Notes: generated by a model not told the origin, from the sequence alone. Shown: positions 1 through 9,344, numbered from the stretch's first letter. The stretch: 64,000 nucleotides of DNA from Sphingobium bisphenolivorans (GCF_000412635.1 NZ_ASTG01000017.1:1-64000); one strand, 5' to 3'. Made by a program: numbers and translations.

Positions 1-216
1 TTACACCATCCCCCGGGGCACGATCAGGTCACTCGCTTCCCTCGCCCAGTCGGAAGCGCGATACTTGCGGCAGCGATGGCACGCCGTGGATCGGCAGAAC
101 GCCCAGCCCCAGGGAGCAGGCGTTCCGCACGATTCGAGGCGTTTTCGAAGGTCGGCATTCAGGTAAACATAATTAAGGAGCGTTTCTCTGGTGTTGATGA
201 AGGATTTCCGCTTCAC
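1..216 (-). CDS. Hypothetical 71-residue protein on the putative island
   Basis: A complete small reading frame with a GTG start and a TAA stop at the window edge. The product is basic and has three cysteines close together in its middle (motif FCRSTACHRC), which might bind metal, but I recognise no family. It lies downstream of the integrase on the same strand, separated by 83 bases. There is only a weak possible ribosome binding site. It could be a cargo gene of the island or a spurious frame. Confidence 0.35.
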   Translation of the reverse strand: MKRKSFINTRETLLNYVYLNADLRKRLESCGTPAPWGWAFCRSTACHRCRKYRASDWAREASDLIVPRGMV

Positions 217-299
217 GGCAAACTCACATGCTGATTTTGGCTTATTTAGCCTCGCGCATGAGCCCGCCTCATCGGTCGGTAGGAGTCGCTCTGGCTGCT

Positions 300-2045
300 C
301 TAAGCTGCCGAGAGCGCACCAAGCATCGCAACATCGGCCTCCGGCTGCCGGGCGCGTTTGCCAGCAAATAGCGGAACCGATTTCGCAGTATGGCGGGACA
401 GGTGTGAGAGGTCCAACCCAGGATAGCTGATGCTATCCATAGCACCGGTCAACCTCGCCGTGGAGTAACCCCAGCCGTAGTTCGAGGACGATGACCCTCC
501 GCCGCTCCGGCCAGTGAGATATTGTCCCAGTTTCGTTTCGTGGAGATCGGCCTCTCGCAGCGCGTCCTCGAAATTGTGGCGCAGCGAGTGCATGCCCAGC
601 TTCGTTCCTTGGAACCCGCGCTTCTCGACAAGGCGCACGAACCAGTCTGACAGGCCGTCACCCCATTGGCCGTTGGAATTCGGCTTCTGGCCCGGAAAGA
701 GTTGCGAGCACTTGGCGCGGCGCTGCCGCTCGACGAATTCGAGGAAGCCGATTTCAGCAAGGCATGGATGAACAGGGATCATCCTCCTGGCATTCCTTGT
801 TTTGCCCTTTCTTACCAGGATCATCCAAGTGCCCGCGACCTTGGAGATGTCCGTGAGGCGAAGAGCCGCGATTTCTCCTCTCCGCATGCCCGTCCAGAGC
901 GCGACCAGTGGTCCCCAGTAGAGCAGCGGATCGCTTTCATCCCCCGTGGACCAGGGCGCTTGTGAGAAAAGCTGGCTGAGTTGTTCGGTCGTGAATGGGT
1001 CGCGCTTCTGTTCATCGGCAACGGGATCATGGACCCTGAGTCCGGCGAAGGGATTAGCGGGAAGCCACTGTTCGCGCACGGCCCACCCGAAGATCGAGAC
1101 GAGGAATCCCATGTAGGAATCATTGATCGTTTTGGCGCTGAGGGTCGGGAGCCCAAGCGCCTTCGCCTTCTGGACGGCCGCCTTCAGAGAAAGGCCGCGA
1201 AGCTCCTTCTTTTTCGTCATGTGCGAGGGCAGGCACTGCACGAGTTCGAAAAGCATCCGGCCGTCGTCCCGTGTGACGGTGGCAACATCCCGATTCGCCC
1301 CCAGAACTTCGCGGAGAAGGCGCCATATAGGCGCGTAGGCAGCGCAGGTGGATTTCGACCAGGCCTCGCCCTTGTCTGTTGTGTAGGCCTCTATGAGGTC
1401 CGCAATGGTGTTGACCTTGGTAGGTTGCCCAGCGAGCGAGGCGGCGGCGGCCGCCGCGATGCCCGCGTCCTTGAACTGATAACCAAAATTCCCTTCCAGG
1501 CGCGCCCGGTATGACGCAGCGAGTTCTCGCCAAGCCCTCACCATAAGTTCGCGAAGCTGCATGTAGCCAGGATCGTCCAGGGTGGCGCAGATGCCCTCCT
1601 CGGCGAAGAGGGCCGGGGTATAAGCCTCGATTTCCGGATCGAACTGTCCTCGTGCCAGCATGTGGCACAAATTGCCCTCCAGAGTTGCCAAGTCATCCAG
1701 ATACTCGGCGTGCGAGGCATCATCGAAATGAACGGGGATGCCTTCCTTCCAAATCTCCACCTCTCGCTGAAACCAACGGGTAAACAACCGCTCGATCTCA
1801 GGAGGGCTGACGGCACGCTCATGCGCTTCGATCCGCATTTTAAGGCGGTCAACTTCCTTGTTGAATTGGATGTCCAGGTAGGGACGCCGGTTCACTGCGA
1901 CCTTCAGGTCGGTGGTTCCGATGCAGCGAATGAAGAACTCGCCGGGAGCGATTTTGGAGACAGATTTCGGCCAACGGCGACGGTAACGATACCAGCCGTG
2001 GACGCATTGCAAATGATGTTTGTGTTGCATTTTCCTGGTAGCCAA
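300..2045 (-). CDS. Tyrosine recombinase / phage-type integrase
   Basis: Site-specific recombinase of 581 residues that would integrate and excise the element at tRNA-Leu. The basic N-terminal segment rich in Tyr, Arg and Trp (residues 10-60) resembles the DUF6538 domain of this integrase group. The middle (about 210-330) matches a SAM-like core-binding domain. The catalytic domain shows Arg388 in TGMRRGE, His486 and Arg489 in HSLRH, and a plausible nucleophile Tyr523 in NYGWG, so it looks intact. The ATG start lies 74 bases from the tRNA 3' end. The product could be active; nothing in the sequence shows frameshift or decay. Confidence 0.93.
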   Translation of the reverse strand: MATRKMQHKHHLQCVHGWYRYRRRWPKSVSKIAPGEFFIRCIGTTDLKVAVNRRPYLDIQFNKEVDRLKMRIEAHERAVSPPEIERLFTRWFQREVEIWKEGIPVHFDDASHAEYLDDLATLEGNLCHMLARGQFDPEIEAYTPALFAEEGICATLDDPGYMQLRELMVRAWRELAASYRARLEGNFGYQFKDAGIAAAAAASLAGQPTKVNTIADLIEAYTTDKGEAWSKSTCAAYAPIWRLLREVLGANRDVATVTRDDGRMLFELVQCLPSHMTKKKELRGLSLKAAVQKAKALGLPTLSAKTINDSYMGFLVSIFGWAVREQWLPANPFAGLRVHDPVADEQKRDPFTTEQLSQLFSQAPWSTGDESDPLLYWGPLVALWTGMRRGEIAALRLTDISKVAGTWMILVRKGKTRNARRMIPVHPCLAEIGFLEFVERQRRAKCSQLFPGQKPNSNGQWGDGLSDWFVRLVEKRGFQGTKLGMHSLRHNFEDALREADLHETKLGQYLTGRSGGGSSSSNYGWGYSTARLTGAMDSISYPGLDLSHLSRHTAKSVPLFAGKRARQPEADVAMLGALSAA

Positions 2046-2087
2046 TGTGAACCTTGAAAGTGCACCACAGCGGCTCAGGAATGCAAT

Positions 2088-2120
2088 ATTTTCCGCTAAT
2101 CCAAGAGGAATTCGGAAAAT
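2088..2120. repeat. 8-bp inverted repeat abutting the tRNA-Leu 3' end
   Basis: ATTTTCCG at 2088-2095 and CGGAAAAT at 2113-2120 are perfect inverted copies separated by 17 bases. The outer base of the right arm is the complement of the last A of the tRNA CCA end. Read on the tRNA strand it could fold as a hairpin just after the mature tRNA, so it may be a terminator or processing structure. It could instead be part of the recombinase attachment site. Confidence 0.45.
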
Positions 2121-2206
2121 GGTGCCCAGAAGAGGACTCGAACCTCCACGACCTTGCGATCGCCAGCACCTGAAGCTGGTGCGTCTACCAATTCCGCCAT
2201 CTGGGC
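2120..2206 (-). tRNA. tRNA-Leu (CAG)
   Basis: An 87-base cloverleaf on the minus strand. The acceptor stem is GCCCAGA paired with TCTGGGC, followed by A and an encoded CCA. The anticodon stem CCAGC/GCTGG encloses the loop TTCAGGT with anticodon CAG. The T arm contains GGTTCGAGTCC, and a long variable arm is present as expected for tRNA-Leu. It is intact despite being the likely insertion site of the neighbouring element. Confidence 0.98.
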
Positions 2207-2348
2207 ACGGGGTAGGAGCGCGCAGTTAGCTGGTGGCCGATGGGCTGTCAATCAGCTGAGACGCATTATTTTTCCTAATCTGCCTGTTTGCAGCGCTGGC
2301 CTTGCTGAGGCACTTGGCGGAACGCCTGTCATAATCCGGAGACATGTC

Positions 2349-3104
2349 ATGGAGAGCACCGAATTTTTGCCGCCGGCGATGTTTGCCCGGCCGGACGGTC
2401 TGCGTCTGGCCTATCGCCATCGTGCCGGCCAGGGCCCCACGGTCGTCTTCCTGCCGGGCTATATGTCCAACATGGAGGGGGGCAAGGCCGTCGCCCTCGA
2501 CGATTGGGCGGGACGGTCGAGGCGCGCGATGCTGCGGCTCGACTATGCCGGCAATGGGGCGAGCGAGGGGCGGTTCGATGAGGGGACGCTGGCGGGATGG
2601 CGGGACGATGTGCTGCTGCTGATCGATTCACTGGTTGAGGGGCCGGTGGTGCTGGTCGGTTCCTCGATGGGCGGATGGCTGGCGCTGCTGGTCGCTCTTG
2701 CGCGGCCGGGCCGGGTGGCGGGGCTGGTGGGCATCGCTGCGGCGCCGGACTTTACCGACTGGGGTTTCACCGATGCCGACAAGGCGCTGCTGGCGACGGA
2801 GGGACGCATCGTCGAGCCTTCCCCCTATGGCGAGGAGCCGTCGGTGACGACGCTCGGCTTCTGGCAATCGGGACAGGACCTTCGGGTGCTGGAAAGCGAG
2901 CTCGCGATCGATTGCCCGGTGCGGCTGCTCCAGGGGCAGGATGATCCCGAGGTTCCCTGGCAGACGGCTCTCCGTCTCGCTGCGCAGCTGCGTTCATCGG
3001 ATGTGCAGACGCTGCTGGTTAAGGATGGCGATCATCGCCTTTCGCGCGACGCGGACATCGCCCTGCTGATCCGCACCGTCGCCGCCCTTTTGGACCAGTT
3101 GTGA
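2349..3104 (+). CDS. Alpha/beta hydrolase (serine esterase-like)
   Basis: A 251-residue cytoplasmic hydrolase. The nucleophile elbow is GSSMG with Ser106; Asp198 or Asp199 in GQDDPEVP and His229 in GDHR complete a plausible catalytic triad. It resembles the ABHD10/BEM46-like esterase-thioesterase group, but the substrate cannot be told. The ATG at 2349 is chosen because GGAGA lies 6 bases upstream; the frame stays open further upstream but that part overlaps the tRNA. Its TGA stop overlaps the ATG of the next gene (TGATG), so the two are probably translated together. Confidence 0.85.
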   Translation: MESTEFLPPAMFARPDGLRLAYRHRAGQGPTVVFLPGYMSNMEGGKAVALDDWAGRSRRAMLRLDYAGNGASEGRFDEGTLAGWRDDVLLLIDSLVEGPVVLVGSSMGGWLALLVALARPGRVAGLVGIAAAPDFTDWGFTDADKALLATEGRIVEPSPYGEEPSVTTLGFWQSGQDLRVLESELAIDCPVRLLQGQDDPEVPWQTALRLAAQLRSSDVQTLLVKDGDHRLSRDADIALLIRTVAALLDQL

Positions 3105-3970
3105 TGCCCCTCCTCATCCTGCCCCTGCTGCTGCTCGCCCCCCAGACCTATGATCCGGAGATCGAGGCGGTGATGAACCGCAAGCGGCGGGAAAAGGCCG
3201 CCGCCGCCGCTGCACCGTCCGCGCCGGCGCCGGCACAGACGGAGATGGGGCGGATTCCGGTGCCGGAAAAATATGCCGCCAAATTTCAGCAATGCCTGGA
3301 CCAGGCGATCGAGGCGCCGGATCGGGGGATCGCCTTTGCCGAGCAGTGGCGGATCACGGGCGGCAGCTTCTACGCGCGTAACTGCATGGGCTTTTCCTAT
3401 GCGCGAGCCGAACGCTGGGCTCCCGCCATCGTCGCGTTCGAACAGGCGGCCGATGAGGCCGAACGCAGCGGAGAGGTGGCGCAAGGCGCGCGGCTGTGGG
3501 CGCAGGCGGGCAATGCCGCGCTGGCGGGTGGCGACCCTGCCAAGGCTCGCGATCATTTCGATGCGGCGCTGGCGCGCGGATTGCCGGACGGCGTGGAAAA
3601 GGGCGAAGTGCATCTAGACAGGGCGCGCGCGCTGGTCGCGCTGAACGATATGGCGGGCGCGCGCGCATCGCTCGACACGGCGCTGACGCAAGTGCCGCAG
3701 GACCCGCTGGCATGGCTGTTGTCCGCAACGCTGGCGCGGCGATCGGGCGAAATCAAGCTGGCGCAGGCGCACATCGCCCGCGCGGTGCAGCTGTCGCCCG
3801 ACGATGCCTCGGTCGCGCTGGAGGAGGGGAATATCGCGATCCTCTCCGATCATGAGGATGTCGCCCGATCGGCATGGCAGCGTGCGGTGAAGCTGGCTCC
3901 CACCGCACCGGCCGGAAAAGCGGCGGCGGATAACCTCTCGCGACTGCCGGCGGCCGGCGCCGCAAAGTGA
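3104..3970 (+). CDS. TPR-repeat protein with N-terminal signal
   Basis: About 288 residues. It starts with a short hydrophobic Leu/Pro stretch that could be a signal peptide, then an Ala/Pro-rich linker (about residues 30-48), then helical repeats with the Ala/Gly spacing of tetratricopeptide repeats from about residue 55 to the end. TPR proteins act as protein-binding scaffolds, and the partner here is unknown. The ATG overlaps the stop of the upstream hydrolase; a GTG three bases earlier is also possible. The coupling suggests a shared but unidentified role. Confidence 0.82.
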   Translation: MPLLILPLLLLAPQTYDPEIEAVMNRKRREKAAAAAAPSAPAPAQTEMGRIPVPEKYAAKFQQCLDQAIEAPDRGIAFAEQWRITGGSFYARNCMGFSYARAERWAPAIVAFEQAADEAERSGEVAQGARLWAQAGNAALAGGDPAKARDHFDAALARGLPDGVEKGEVHLDRARALVALNDMAGARASLDTALTQVPQDPLAWLLSATLARRSGEIKLAQAHIARAVQLSPDDASVALEEGNIAILSDHEDVARSAWQRAVKLAPTAPAGKAAADNLSRLPAAGAAK

Positions 3971-3992
3971 GCGGGGTTCGGGGCGTCAGCCG

Positions 3993-4697
3993 TCAGTCGA
4001 TGTAGAAATCGACCGTCGTCACCACCCGCACCTTCTTGTAGGGCGTGTCACTTGCGCCATCGGCCTCGCCGTCGCGCGCCTCGATGGAAAAATAGCCCTG
4101 GGTCGCGCTCTTGATGCCACCGACGCGCGCGCCGCTGTCCCGGGCGAACTGTTCGGCGGCGGCACGCGCGTCCTTCGTGGCGGCTGCGACCATGGAGGGC
4201 TTGATGTCGTTCAGCTTCGTGAAGCTGTAACGCATGCCCGATCCCTCCTGCAACGTGACGCCCCGCCGCACGAGGTCGAACTGCTGGGCAACCGCGCGCT
4301 GAGCCCGGGCGATGTCGGTCGTCCGCAGCAGCATGCGCTGAGTTATGGTGATCGTGTTGACGCCATTGTTGATATATTGATTGACCCCTGCGCCGGTGGG
4401 GCTGAGCGCGTTTGGACGGAAGCCGAGGCTGGCGAAATAGGCGCGCAGCTCCCGCGTATTATTGTCGATCTCCGCGCGGACCGCGGGCAGATCGAAGCCG
4501 GTTGCCGAGTAGCTGATCGACCATGTCGCAAGGTCGGCCGTGACATCCTTTTCAGCAAGGCCGCGTACGGTAACGGATCGGTCGGCGGCCTTGGCGCGCC
4601 TCAACCCGTCGCCGAGAAGATAGCCGCCGCCTGCGAGTCCGACGGCGAGGACCGCCGCGCAACCGAGCAGCACCTTGTCATGCAGTAGCAAAGGCAT
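3993..4697 (-). CDS. SIMPL domain protein (DUF541)
   Basis: A 234-residue protein with an N-terminal hydrophobic segment (residues 8-30) that serves as a signal or anchor, followed by a SIMPL/DUF541 domain. The family is recognised by the pattern SVTVRGLAEKDV near the start of the domain and the C-terminal VTTVDFYI strand. Members are periplasmic or envelope proteins, some linked to oxidative stress, with no defined reaction. It is convergent with the TPR gene and stands alone. Confidence 0.88.
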   Translation of the reverse strand: MPLLLHDKVLLGCAAVLAVGLAGGGYLLGDGLRRAKAADRSVTVRGLAEKDVTADLATWSISYSATGFDLPAVRAEIDNNTRELRAYFASLGFRPNALSPTGAGVNQYINNGVNTITITQRMLLRTTDIARAQRAVAQQFDLVRRGVTLQEGSGMRYSFTKLNDIKPSMVAAATKDARAAAEQFARDSGARVGGIKSATQGYFSIEARDGEADGASDTPYKKVRVVTTVDFYID

Positions 4698-4800
4698 CGC
4701 AGCCGCCCCTTCCTATCGGGGCCGATGCCCCCTATCTTCGCCATGGACCTTGCCACCTCAGAGATGAACCGTTGCTTTACAGCGGCGAATGGAGCGCACC

Positions 4801-5235
4801 TTGCCCAAATATCTGCACACGATGATCCGCGTGACCAACATCGACCGGACGATCGCCTTCTTCAACCTGCTGGGCCTTGAGGAGCAGAAGCGGTTCGACA
4901 GCGAACAGGGACGATATACGCTCGTGTTCCTGGCCGCACCGGGAGATGAGGCGGCGCAGGTCGAACTCACCTACAACTGGCCGCCCGCGGACGGCTCTGC
5001 TCCGGAAGCCTATGGCGAGGGTCGTAATTTCGGTCACCTCGCCTATCGTGTCGAGAATATCTACGAAACCTGCCAGCGCCTGCTGGATGCGGGCGTGACG
5101 ATCAACCGGCCGCCCCGCGACGGGCATATGGCGTTCGTGCGGACGCCCGACAATATCTCGATCGAACTGCTGCAGGACGGCCATCTGGAGCCCGCCGAGC
5201 CCTGGATCTCCATGCCCAACATGGGGGCCTGGTAA
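4801..5235 (+). CDS. gloA: Lactoylglutathione lyase (glyoxalase I)
   Basis: Converts the hemithioacetal of methylglyoxal and glutathione to S-lactoylglutathione in the cytoplasm. The product (about 144 residues) has the glyoxalase fold. Its metal ligands are recognisable: His in YLHTMIRV, Glu in QVELTYNW, His in NFGHLAY and Glu in SIELLQDG. I chose TTG at 4801, giving PKYLHTMIRV as the usual family N-terminus, because GGAG lies 6 bases upstream. An ATG 12 bases earlier lacks a clear ribosome site. The next gene, 4 bases downstream, is the second enzyme of the same detoxification pathway. Confidence 0.92.
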   Translation: MPKYLHTMIRVTNIDRTIAFFNLLGLEEQKRFDSEQGRYTLVFLAAPGDEAAQVELTYNWPPADGSAPEAYGEGRNFGHLAYRVENIYETCQRLLDAGVTINRPPRDGHMAFVRTPDNISIELLQDGHLEPAEPWISMPNMGAW

Positions 5236-5239
5236 TCCC

Positions 5240-5962
5240 ATGCTGGAGGTCGTCCGCATCCCCGTCCTCAAGGACAATTATGTCTGGCTGCTGCATGACG
5301 ATGCGAGCGGCGAGACGGTGGCGGTCGACCCGGCCGTGGCCGAGCCGGTGCTGGACGCCGCCTCGGCACGTGGCTGGACGATCAGCCAGATCTGGAACAC
5401 CCACTGGCACGGCGATCATGTCGGCGGGAATGAAGCGATCAAGGCCGCGACCGGCTGCGCCATCACCGGGCCGGCGGCGGAAGCCGGGAAGATCGGCACG
5501 CTCGACCGAACCGTGAGCGAGGGCGACCGTGTCCGCATCGGCGGGCATGAAGCGCTCGTGATGGACGTGCCGGCGCATACGGCGGGCCATATCGCCTACC
5601 ATCTGGCGGGCGATCATATCCTGTTCGTGGGCGACACGCTGTTCGCCATGGGCTGCGGCCGGCTGTTCGAGGGAACCGCCGAGCAGATGTTCGCTAACAT
5701 GAAGCGGTTTTCGGAACTGCCGGACGACACGGTCGTCTATTGCGCTCATGAATATACGCAATCCAACGGCCGATTTGCCCTTGGCGTGGAGCCCGATAAT
5801 GCGGTGCTGCGTGCGCGGATGGCGCAGGTCGAGGCGGCACGCGAACGGGGCGAGGCGACCGTGCCGACGACGATCGGCCAGGAGCGCGCCACCAACGTCT
5901 TCATGCGCGCCCGCACCGTCGCCGAACTGGCCGAGCGCCGTGCCGCCAAGGACGCTGCCTGA
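5240..5962 (+). CDS. gloB: Hydroxyacylglutathione hydrolase (glyoxalase II)
   Basis: A 240-residue metallo-beta-lactamase-fold enzyme that hydrolyses S-lactoylglutathione to D-lactate and glutathione. The metal site THWHGDHVGG is near residue 54. The further ligands His in PAHTAGH, Asp in FVGDTLF and His in YCAHEYT are present, and the C-terminal glyoxalase II helical part completes a normal length. It follows the glyoxalase I gene by 4 bases, a clear two-enzyme operon. Confidence 0.95.
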   Translation: MLEVVRIPVLKDNYVWLLHDDASGETVAVDPAVAEPVLDAASARGWTISQIWNTHWHGDHVGGNEAIKAATGCAITGPAAEAGKIGTLDRTVSEGDRVRIGGHEALVMDVPAHTAGHIAYHLAGDHILFVGDTLFAMGCGRLFEGTAEQMFANMKRFSELPDDTVVYCAHEYTQSNGRFALGVEPDNAVLRARMAQVEAARERGEATVPTTIGQERATNVFMRARTVAELAERRAAKDAA

Positions 5963-6020
5963 CGGCTTGGACGCGTCGAACTCGTCTTTCCTCGAGCGGG
6001 GCCGAACAAGGAGAGTGGTG

Positions 6021-6422
6021 ATGCGTGCATGGATGTTTCTGGGGCCGATCATGCTCGCGGCCTGCTCCGGCAGTTATGAGCCGCCCAGGCTGACCGAAAA
6101 GCAGACGATGCGGCTTGAAGCGGCTCTGGCGGGCAAGGTCGCGGGCGAAAAGGTCAGCTGCATCAGCCGCTTTGGGCAGACCAACCTGACGGCGATCAGC
6201 GACAGCGTGCTGCTCTATCGTGTCAGCGGCCGGCTGGTCTATCGCAACGACCTGATCGGCAGTTGCTCCGGTCTTTCCAGAGGCGACACGCTGATCGTCG
6301 AATCCCATACGTCGCAACTCTGCCGCGGCGACATGGCGCGCAGCGCGGATCTGCTGGCTAGCATGGTGACCGGCTCCTGTGCGCTGGGCGACTTCACGCC
6401 TTACCGCACGCCCGCCAGATGA
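6021..6422 (+). CDS. Small lipoprotein of unknown function
   Basis: A 133-residue product with a short lipoprotein signal: hydrophobic WMFLGPIML followed by the lipobox LAAC. The mature part has four further cysteines that could form disulfides in the periplasm. The start is the ATG with AGGAG 7 bases upstream; the frame extends further upstream but inside gloB. It follows gloB by 58 bases on the same strand and may be cotranscribed. I do not recognise a characterised family. Confidence 0.8.
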   Translation: MRAWMFLGPIMLAACSGSYEPPRLTEKQTMRLEAALAGKVAGEKVSCISRFGQTNLTAISDSVLLYRVSGRLVYRNDLIGSCSGLSRGDTLIVESHTSQLCRGDMARSADLLASMVTGSCALGDFTPYRTPAR

Positions 6423-6426
6423 GGCC

Positions 6427-8205
6427 TCAACCCTTATAGAGAGCGTCCAGCCGATCCTGATAGCGGGCGCGGATGACATGGCGACGGATTTTCATCGACG
6501 GCGTCATCTCGCCATTGTCGATGGTAAAGGCTTCGTCCGCCAGAATGAAGCGCCGCACCTTCTCTATGATGGAAAGCTCGGCATTGACGCGGTCCACCGC
6601 CGCCCGCAGCGCCGCCTGCAAGGCGGGATCGCCGACGATAGCTTCTCCGCCGCGTCCCTGCGCCACCGCCCATTCGCGCACCCATTCCGCGTCCGGGACC
6701 AGCAGGCCGACCAGATAGGGCCGCCGATCGCCATAGACCATCGCCTGCCCGATCTCCGGCTGGAGCGTCAATATGCCTTCGATCTTCTGCGGGGAGACAT
6801 TGTCCCCCTTGTCGTTGACGATCAGGTCCTTCTTGCGGTCGGTGATGCGGATGCGGCCCCGCGCATCGATCTCGCCAATGTCGCCAGTGTGCAGCCAGCC
6901 GTTCTTCAGCGCCTTTTCGGTCTCCGCCGGGTTGCGCCAATAGCCGTGCATCACCAGCTCGCCGCGCACCAATATCTCGCCATCCTCGGCGATCCTGACC
7001 TCCACGCCGTCGAGCGGCGGTCCTACGGTTTCCATGGCGATCCCGGCGCGGGGGCGGTTGCAGCTTACCACCGGCCCCGCCTCGGTCTGTCCATAGCCCT
7101 GAAGCAGCGTCAGCCCCATCGCCTCGAAAAACAGGCCGACATCGGGGTTGAGCGGAGCGCCGCCCGACACCATCGCCTTCATGCGGCCGCCGAAGCGCCG
7201 GGCCACCTTGGGCTTCAGCGTTCGCGACAGCAGCGCCTTCATCGGCAGGTCGAGCAGTGACTTGCCCCCGTCCTGCTCCCTGGTCGCGATGCGTAGCGCC
7301 TGCTCCAGCAGGTAAGCGGGAAATTTTCCCTGCTTCTCGATCGACTTGATGATGCGGGCGCGAAGCACCTCGAACAGGCGCGGCACGACGACCATGATCG
7401 TCGGACGCGCTTCCTCGATATTGGAGGCGAGCTTCTCCAGCCCTTCGGCATAATAGATTTGCGCGCCGATCAGGATCGGCAGGAACTGGCCGCCGCTATG
7501 TTCATAGGCGTGGGACAGGGGCAGGAAGGAGAGAAAGACCTCTTCGTCCTGGCCGAAATCCTCCTGCAGCAGCTTGCCCGCGCCCTCGACATTGCAGAGG
7601 ATGGAGCCGTGATGCTGCATCACCCCGCGCGGCGCGCCGCCCGTGCCGCTGGTGTAGATGATGCAGGCCAGGTCCTCCCGCCGCGCTGTCTGGGCTGCGG
7701 CGCAGCTTTCCGGGTCGGCGGGATGCGCGGCGATCAGGTCACTCCATCCGTGGCAGGCGATATCGCCTTGCGCCCCCCGCAGCGGCTCCATGCCGATCAC
7801 GAAGCTGGCCTGCGACCGCAGCACCGCTGGCATCAGATTCTGCGCCAGCTTTGCGGTCGAGACGATGACCGCCCGCGCGCCGCTGTCGGTCAGGATATGC
7901 TGGTGATCGCGCGTTGTGTTGGTGGTGTAGGTCGGCACCGTGACGCAGCCCGCCGCCATGATCGCCAGATCCGCGATGCAGAATTCCGGTCGGTTCTCGC
8001 TCACCAGCATCACCGGCTCACCCGCCTTCAAACCCTGCGCTTTCAGCGCGGCGGCGAGCGAGGCGACCTGCCGCGCCGCTTCCGCCCAGCTTAGAGATGT
8101 CCATTCTCCGTTGATCTTGCGCCACAGGAAAGGTGCTTCCCCCTTCTCCTTCGCGCGGCCGAAGAACATGGTCACGAGATTGGGAAAACGGTCGATCGCC
8201 TTCAA
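6427..8205 (-). CDS. Long-chain acyl-CoA synthetase (AMP-forming)
   Basis: A 592-residue member of the ANL superfamily that activates a fatty acid with ATP and transfers it to CoA. The sequence shows the phosphate loop IIYTSGTGGAPRG, the adenine motif GYGQTEAG, the hinge region GWLHTGDIGEID, and the C-terminal domain with RKKDLIV. It is closest to the FadD15/long-chain type. The start is TTG at 8205, supported by a strong AGGAGGT 5 bases upstream. It stands alone and is not obviously tied to the polysaccharide genes. Confidence 0.93.
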   Translation of the reverse strand: MKAIDRFPNLVTMFFGRAKEKGEAPFLWRKINGEWTSLSWAEAARQVASLAAALKAQGLKAGEPVMLVSENRPEFCIADLAIMAAGCVTVPTYTTNTTRDHQHILTDSGARAVIVSTAKLAQNLMPAVLRSQASFVIGMEPLRGAQGDIACHGWSDLIAAHPADPESCAAAQTARREDLACIIYTSGTGGAPRGVMQHHGSILCNVEGAGKLLQEDFGQDEEVFLSFLPLSHAYEHSGGQFLPILIGAQIYYAEGLEKLASNIEEARPTIMVVVPRLFEVLRARIIKSIEKQGKFPAYLLEQALRIATREQDGGKSLLDLPMKALLSRTLKPKVARRFGGRMKAMVSGGAPLNPDVGLFFEAMGLTLLQGYGQTEAGPVVSCNRPRAGIAMETVGPPLDGVEVRIAEDGEILVRGELVMHGYWRNPAETEKALKNGWLHTGDIGEIDARGRIRITDRKKDLIVNDKGDNVSPQKIEGILTLQPEIGQAMVYGDRRPYLVGLLVPDAEWVREWAVAQGRGGEAIVGDPALQAALRAAVDRVNAELSIIEKVRRFILADEAFTIDNGEMTPSMKIRRHVIRARYQDRLDALYKG

Positions 8206-8210
8206 GCAGC

Positions 8211-8217
8211 ACCTCCT
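8211..8217 (-). promoter_or_regulatory. Shine-Dalgarno site deciding a TTG start
   Basis: AGGAGGT on the minus strand lies 5 bases before the TTG at 8205 and supports that codon as the start of the acyl-CoA synthetase. Confidence 0.75.
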
Positions 8218-8307
8218 GTTGCGACGGACGTCTGCTGCGCCCTCTTATGCCCTCGCGGTGCTATAACCCTGCCGTGCCGTAACGGCCATGAAATTCAACC
8301 GCTTTCC

Positions 8308-9327
8308 TCAATCGAACAGGCCGTCCTGAACGGTGGAGGGCGGATTGAGGCCGAGATGCTTCCAGCCCGGTCCGTTAAGGCAGCGGCCCCGCGCGGTGCG
8401 GGCAATGAGGCCAAGCTGGATCAGATAGGGCTCGATCACTTCCTCGATCGTGTCGCGCGCTTCGGACAGCCCCGCCGCGAGCGTCTCGACGCCGACCGGC
8501 CCGCCACGATAGATGTCGGCGATCATCATCAGATAACGCCGGTCCATAAGGTCGAGGCCGAGATGATCGACCTCCAGCCGGGTGAGCGCGGTGTCGGCGA
8601 CCTTCTTGTCAACCGCCTCCGCGCCGGCGACAGCGGCGAAATCGCGCACCCGCCGCAGCAGCCGCCCGGCGATGCGCGGCGTGCCACGGGAACGGCGGGC
8701 GATCTCCACCGCGCCGTCGGAGGTGATGGGAAGGTCCAGCAGCCGGGCGGCGCGGCGGACCACCAGCTCCAGTTCCTCGACGGTATAGAATTGCAGCCGC
8801 ACCGGAATGCCGAAGCGGTCGCGCAGCGGCGTCGTCAGCAGCCCCTGCCGCGTCGTCGCGCCGACCAGCGTGAAGGGCGGCAGGTCGATGCGGACGGATC
8901 GGGCCGAGGGGCCTTCGCCGATCATCAGGTCGAGCGCGCGGTCCTCCATCGCCGGATAGAGCACCTCCTCCACAACCGGATTGAGGCGATGAATCTCATC
9001 GACGAACAGCACGTCGCCTTCGTCGAGGTTGGTGAGCAACGCGGCGAGATCGCCCGACTTGGCGATGACCGGACCCGATGTGGCGCGGAAGCCCACCCCC
9101 ATTTCCCGCGCGACGATCTGCGCCAGCGTCGTCTTGCCAAGGCCGGGAGGACCGAAGAACAAGACATGGTCCAGCGCCTCGCGCCGCGCCTTCGCCGCCT
9201 CGATGAAGATGCGCAGATTCTCGCGCGCGGCCTGCTGCCCGACAAATTCGGCGAGCGACTTGGGCCGAAGCGCCGCGTCGACATCCTCGACCCGGCGAGT
9301 GGAGGCGATCAGACGATCGTCGCTCAT
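8308..9327 (-). CDS. ruvB: Holliday junction branch migration helicase RuvB
   Basis: A 339-residue AAA+ motor that, with RuvA, drives branch migration of Holliday junctions. The Walker A motif GPPGLGKT is at residues 59-66, Walker B is [10 protein letters not shown], and sensor residues and the C-terminal winged-helix region are present. Length is normal. ruvA lies upstream on the same strand with a 121-base gap holding a short hairpin repeat. No ruvC is present beside the pair. Confidence 0.98.
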   Translation of the reverse strand: MSDDRLIASTRRVEDVDAALRPKSLAEFVGQQAARENLRIFIEAAKARREALDHVLFFGPPGLGKTTLAQIVAREMGVGFRATSGPVIAKSGDLAALLTNLDEGDVLFVDEIHRLNPVVEEVLYPAMEDRALDLMIGEGPSARSVRIDLPPFTLVGATTRQGLLTTPLRDRFGIPVRLQFYTVEELELVVRRAARLLDLPITSDGAVEIARRSRGTPRIAGRLLRRVRDFAAVAGAEAVDKKVADTALTRLEVDHLGLDLMDRRYLMMIADIYRGGPVGVETLAAGLSEARDTIEEVIEPYLIQLGLIARTARGRCLNGPGWKHLGLNPPSTVQDGLFD

Positions 9328-9344
9328 GCGCTCGCACCCTCGTC

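Larger units (their letters stand above)
1..2120. mobile_element. Right end of an integrated element at tRNA-Leu (partial)
   Basis: A tyrosine recombinase gene lies 74 bases from the 3' end of an intact tRNA-Leu gene and is read away from it. This is the usual arrangement for islands that insert into tRNA 3' ends. Everything left of about 2120 is therefore probably element DNA, and the element continues beyond the left edge of the window. The second attachment site, expected to be a copy of the tRNA 3' end, is not in view. No other mobility gene is visible, so the type and size of the element cannot be given. Confidence 0.55.

Noticed and set aside
2154..2348. Upstream extension of the alpha/beta hydrolase frame
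   Set aside because: It runs through the tRNA gene, and the ribosome site before ATG 2349 gives a family-sized protein.
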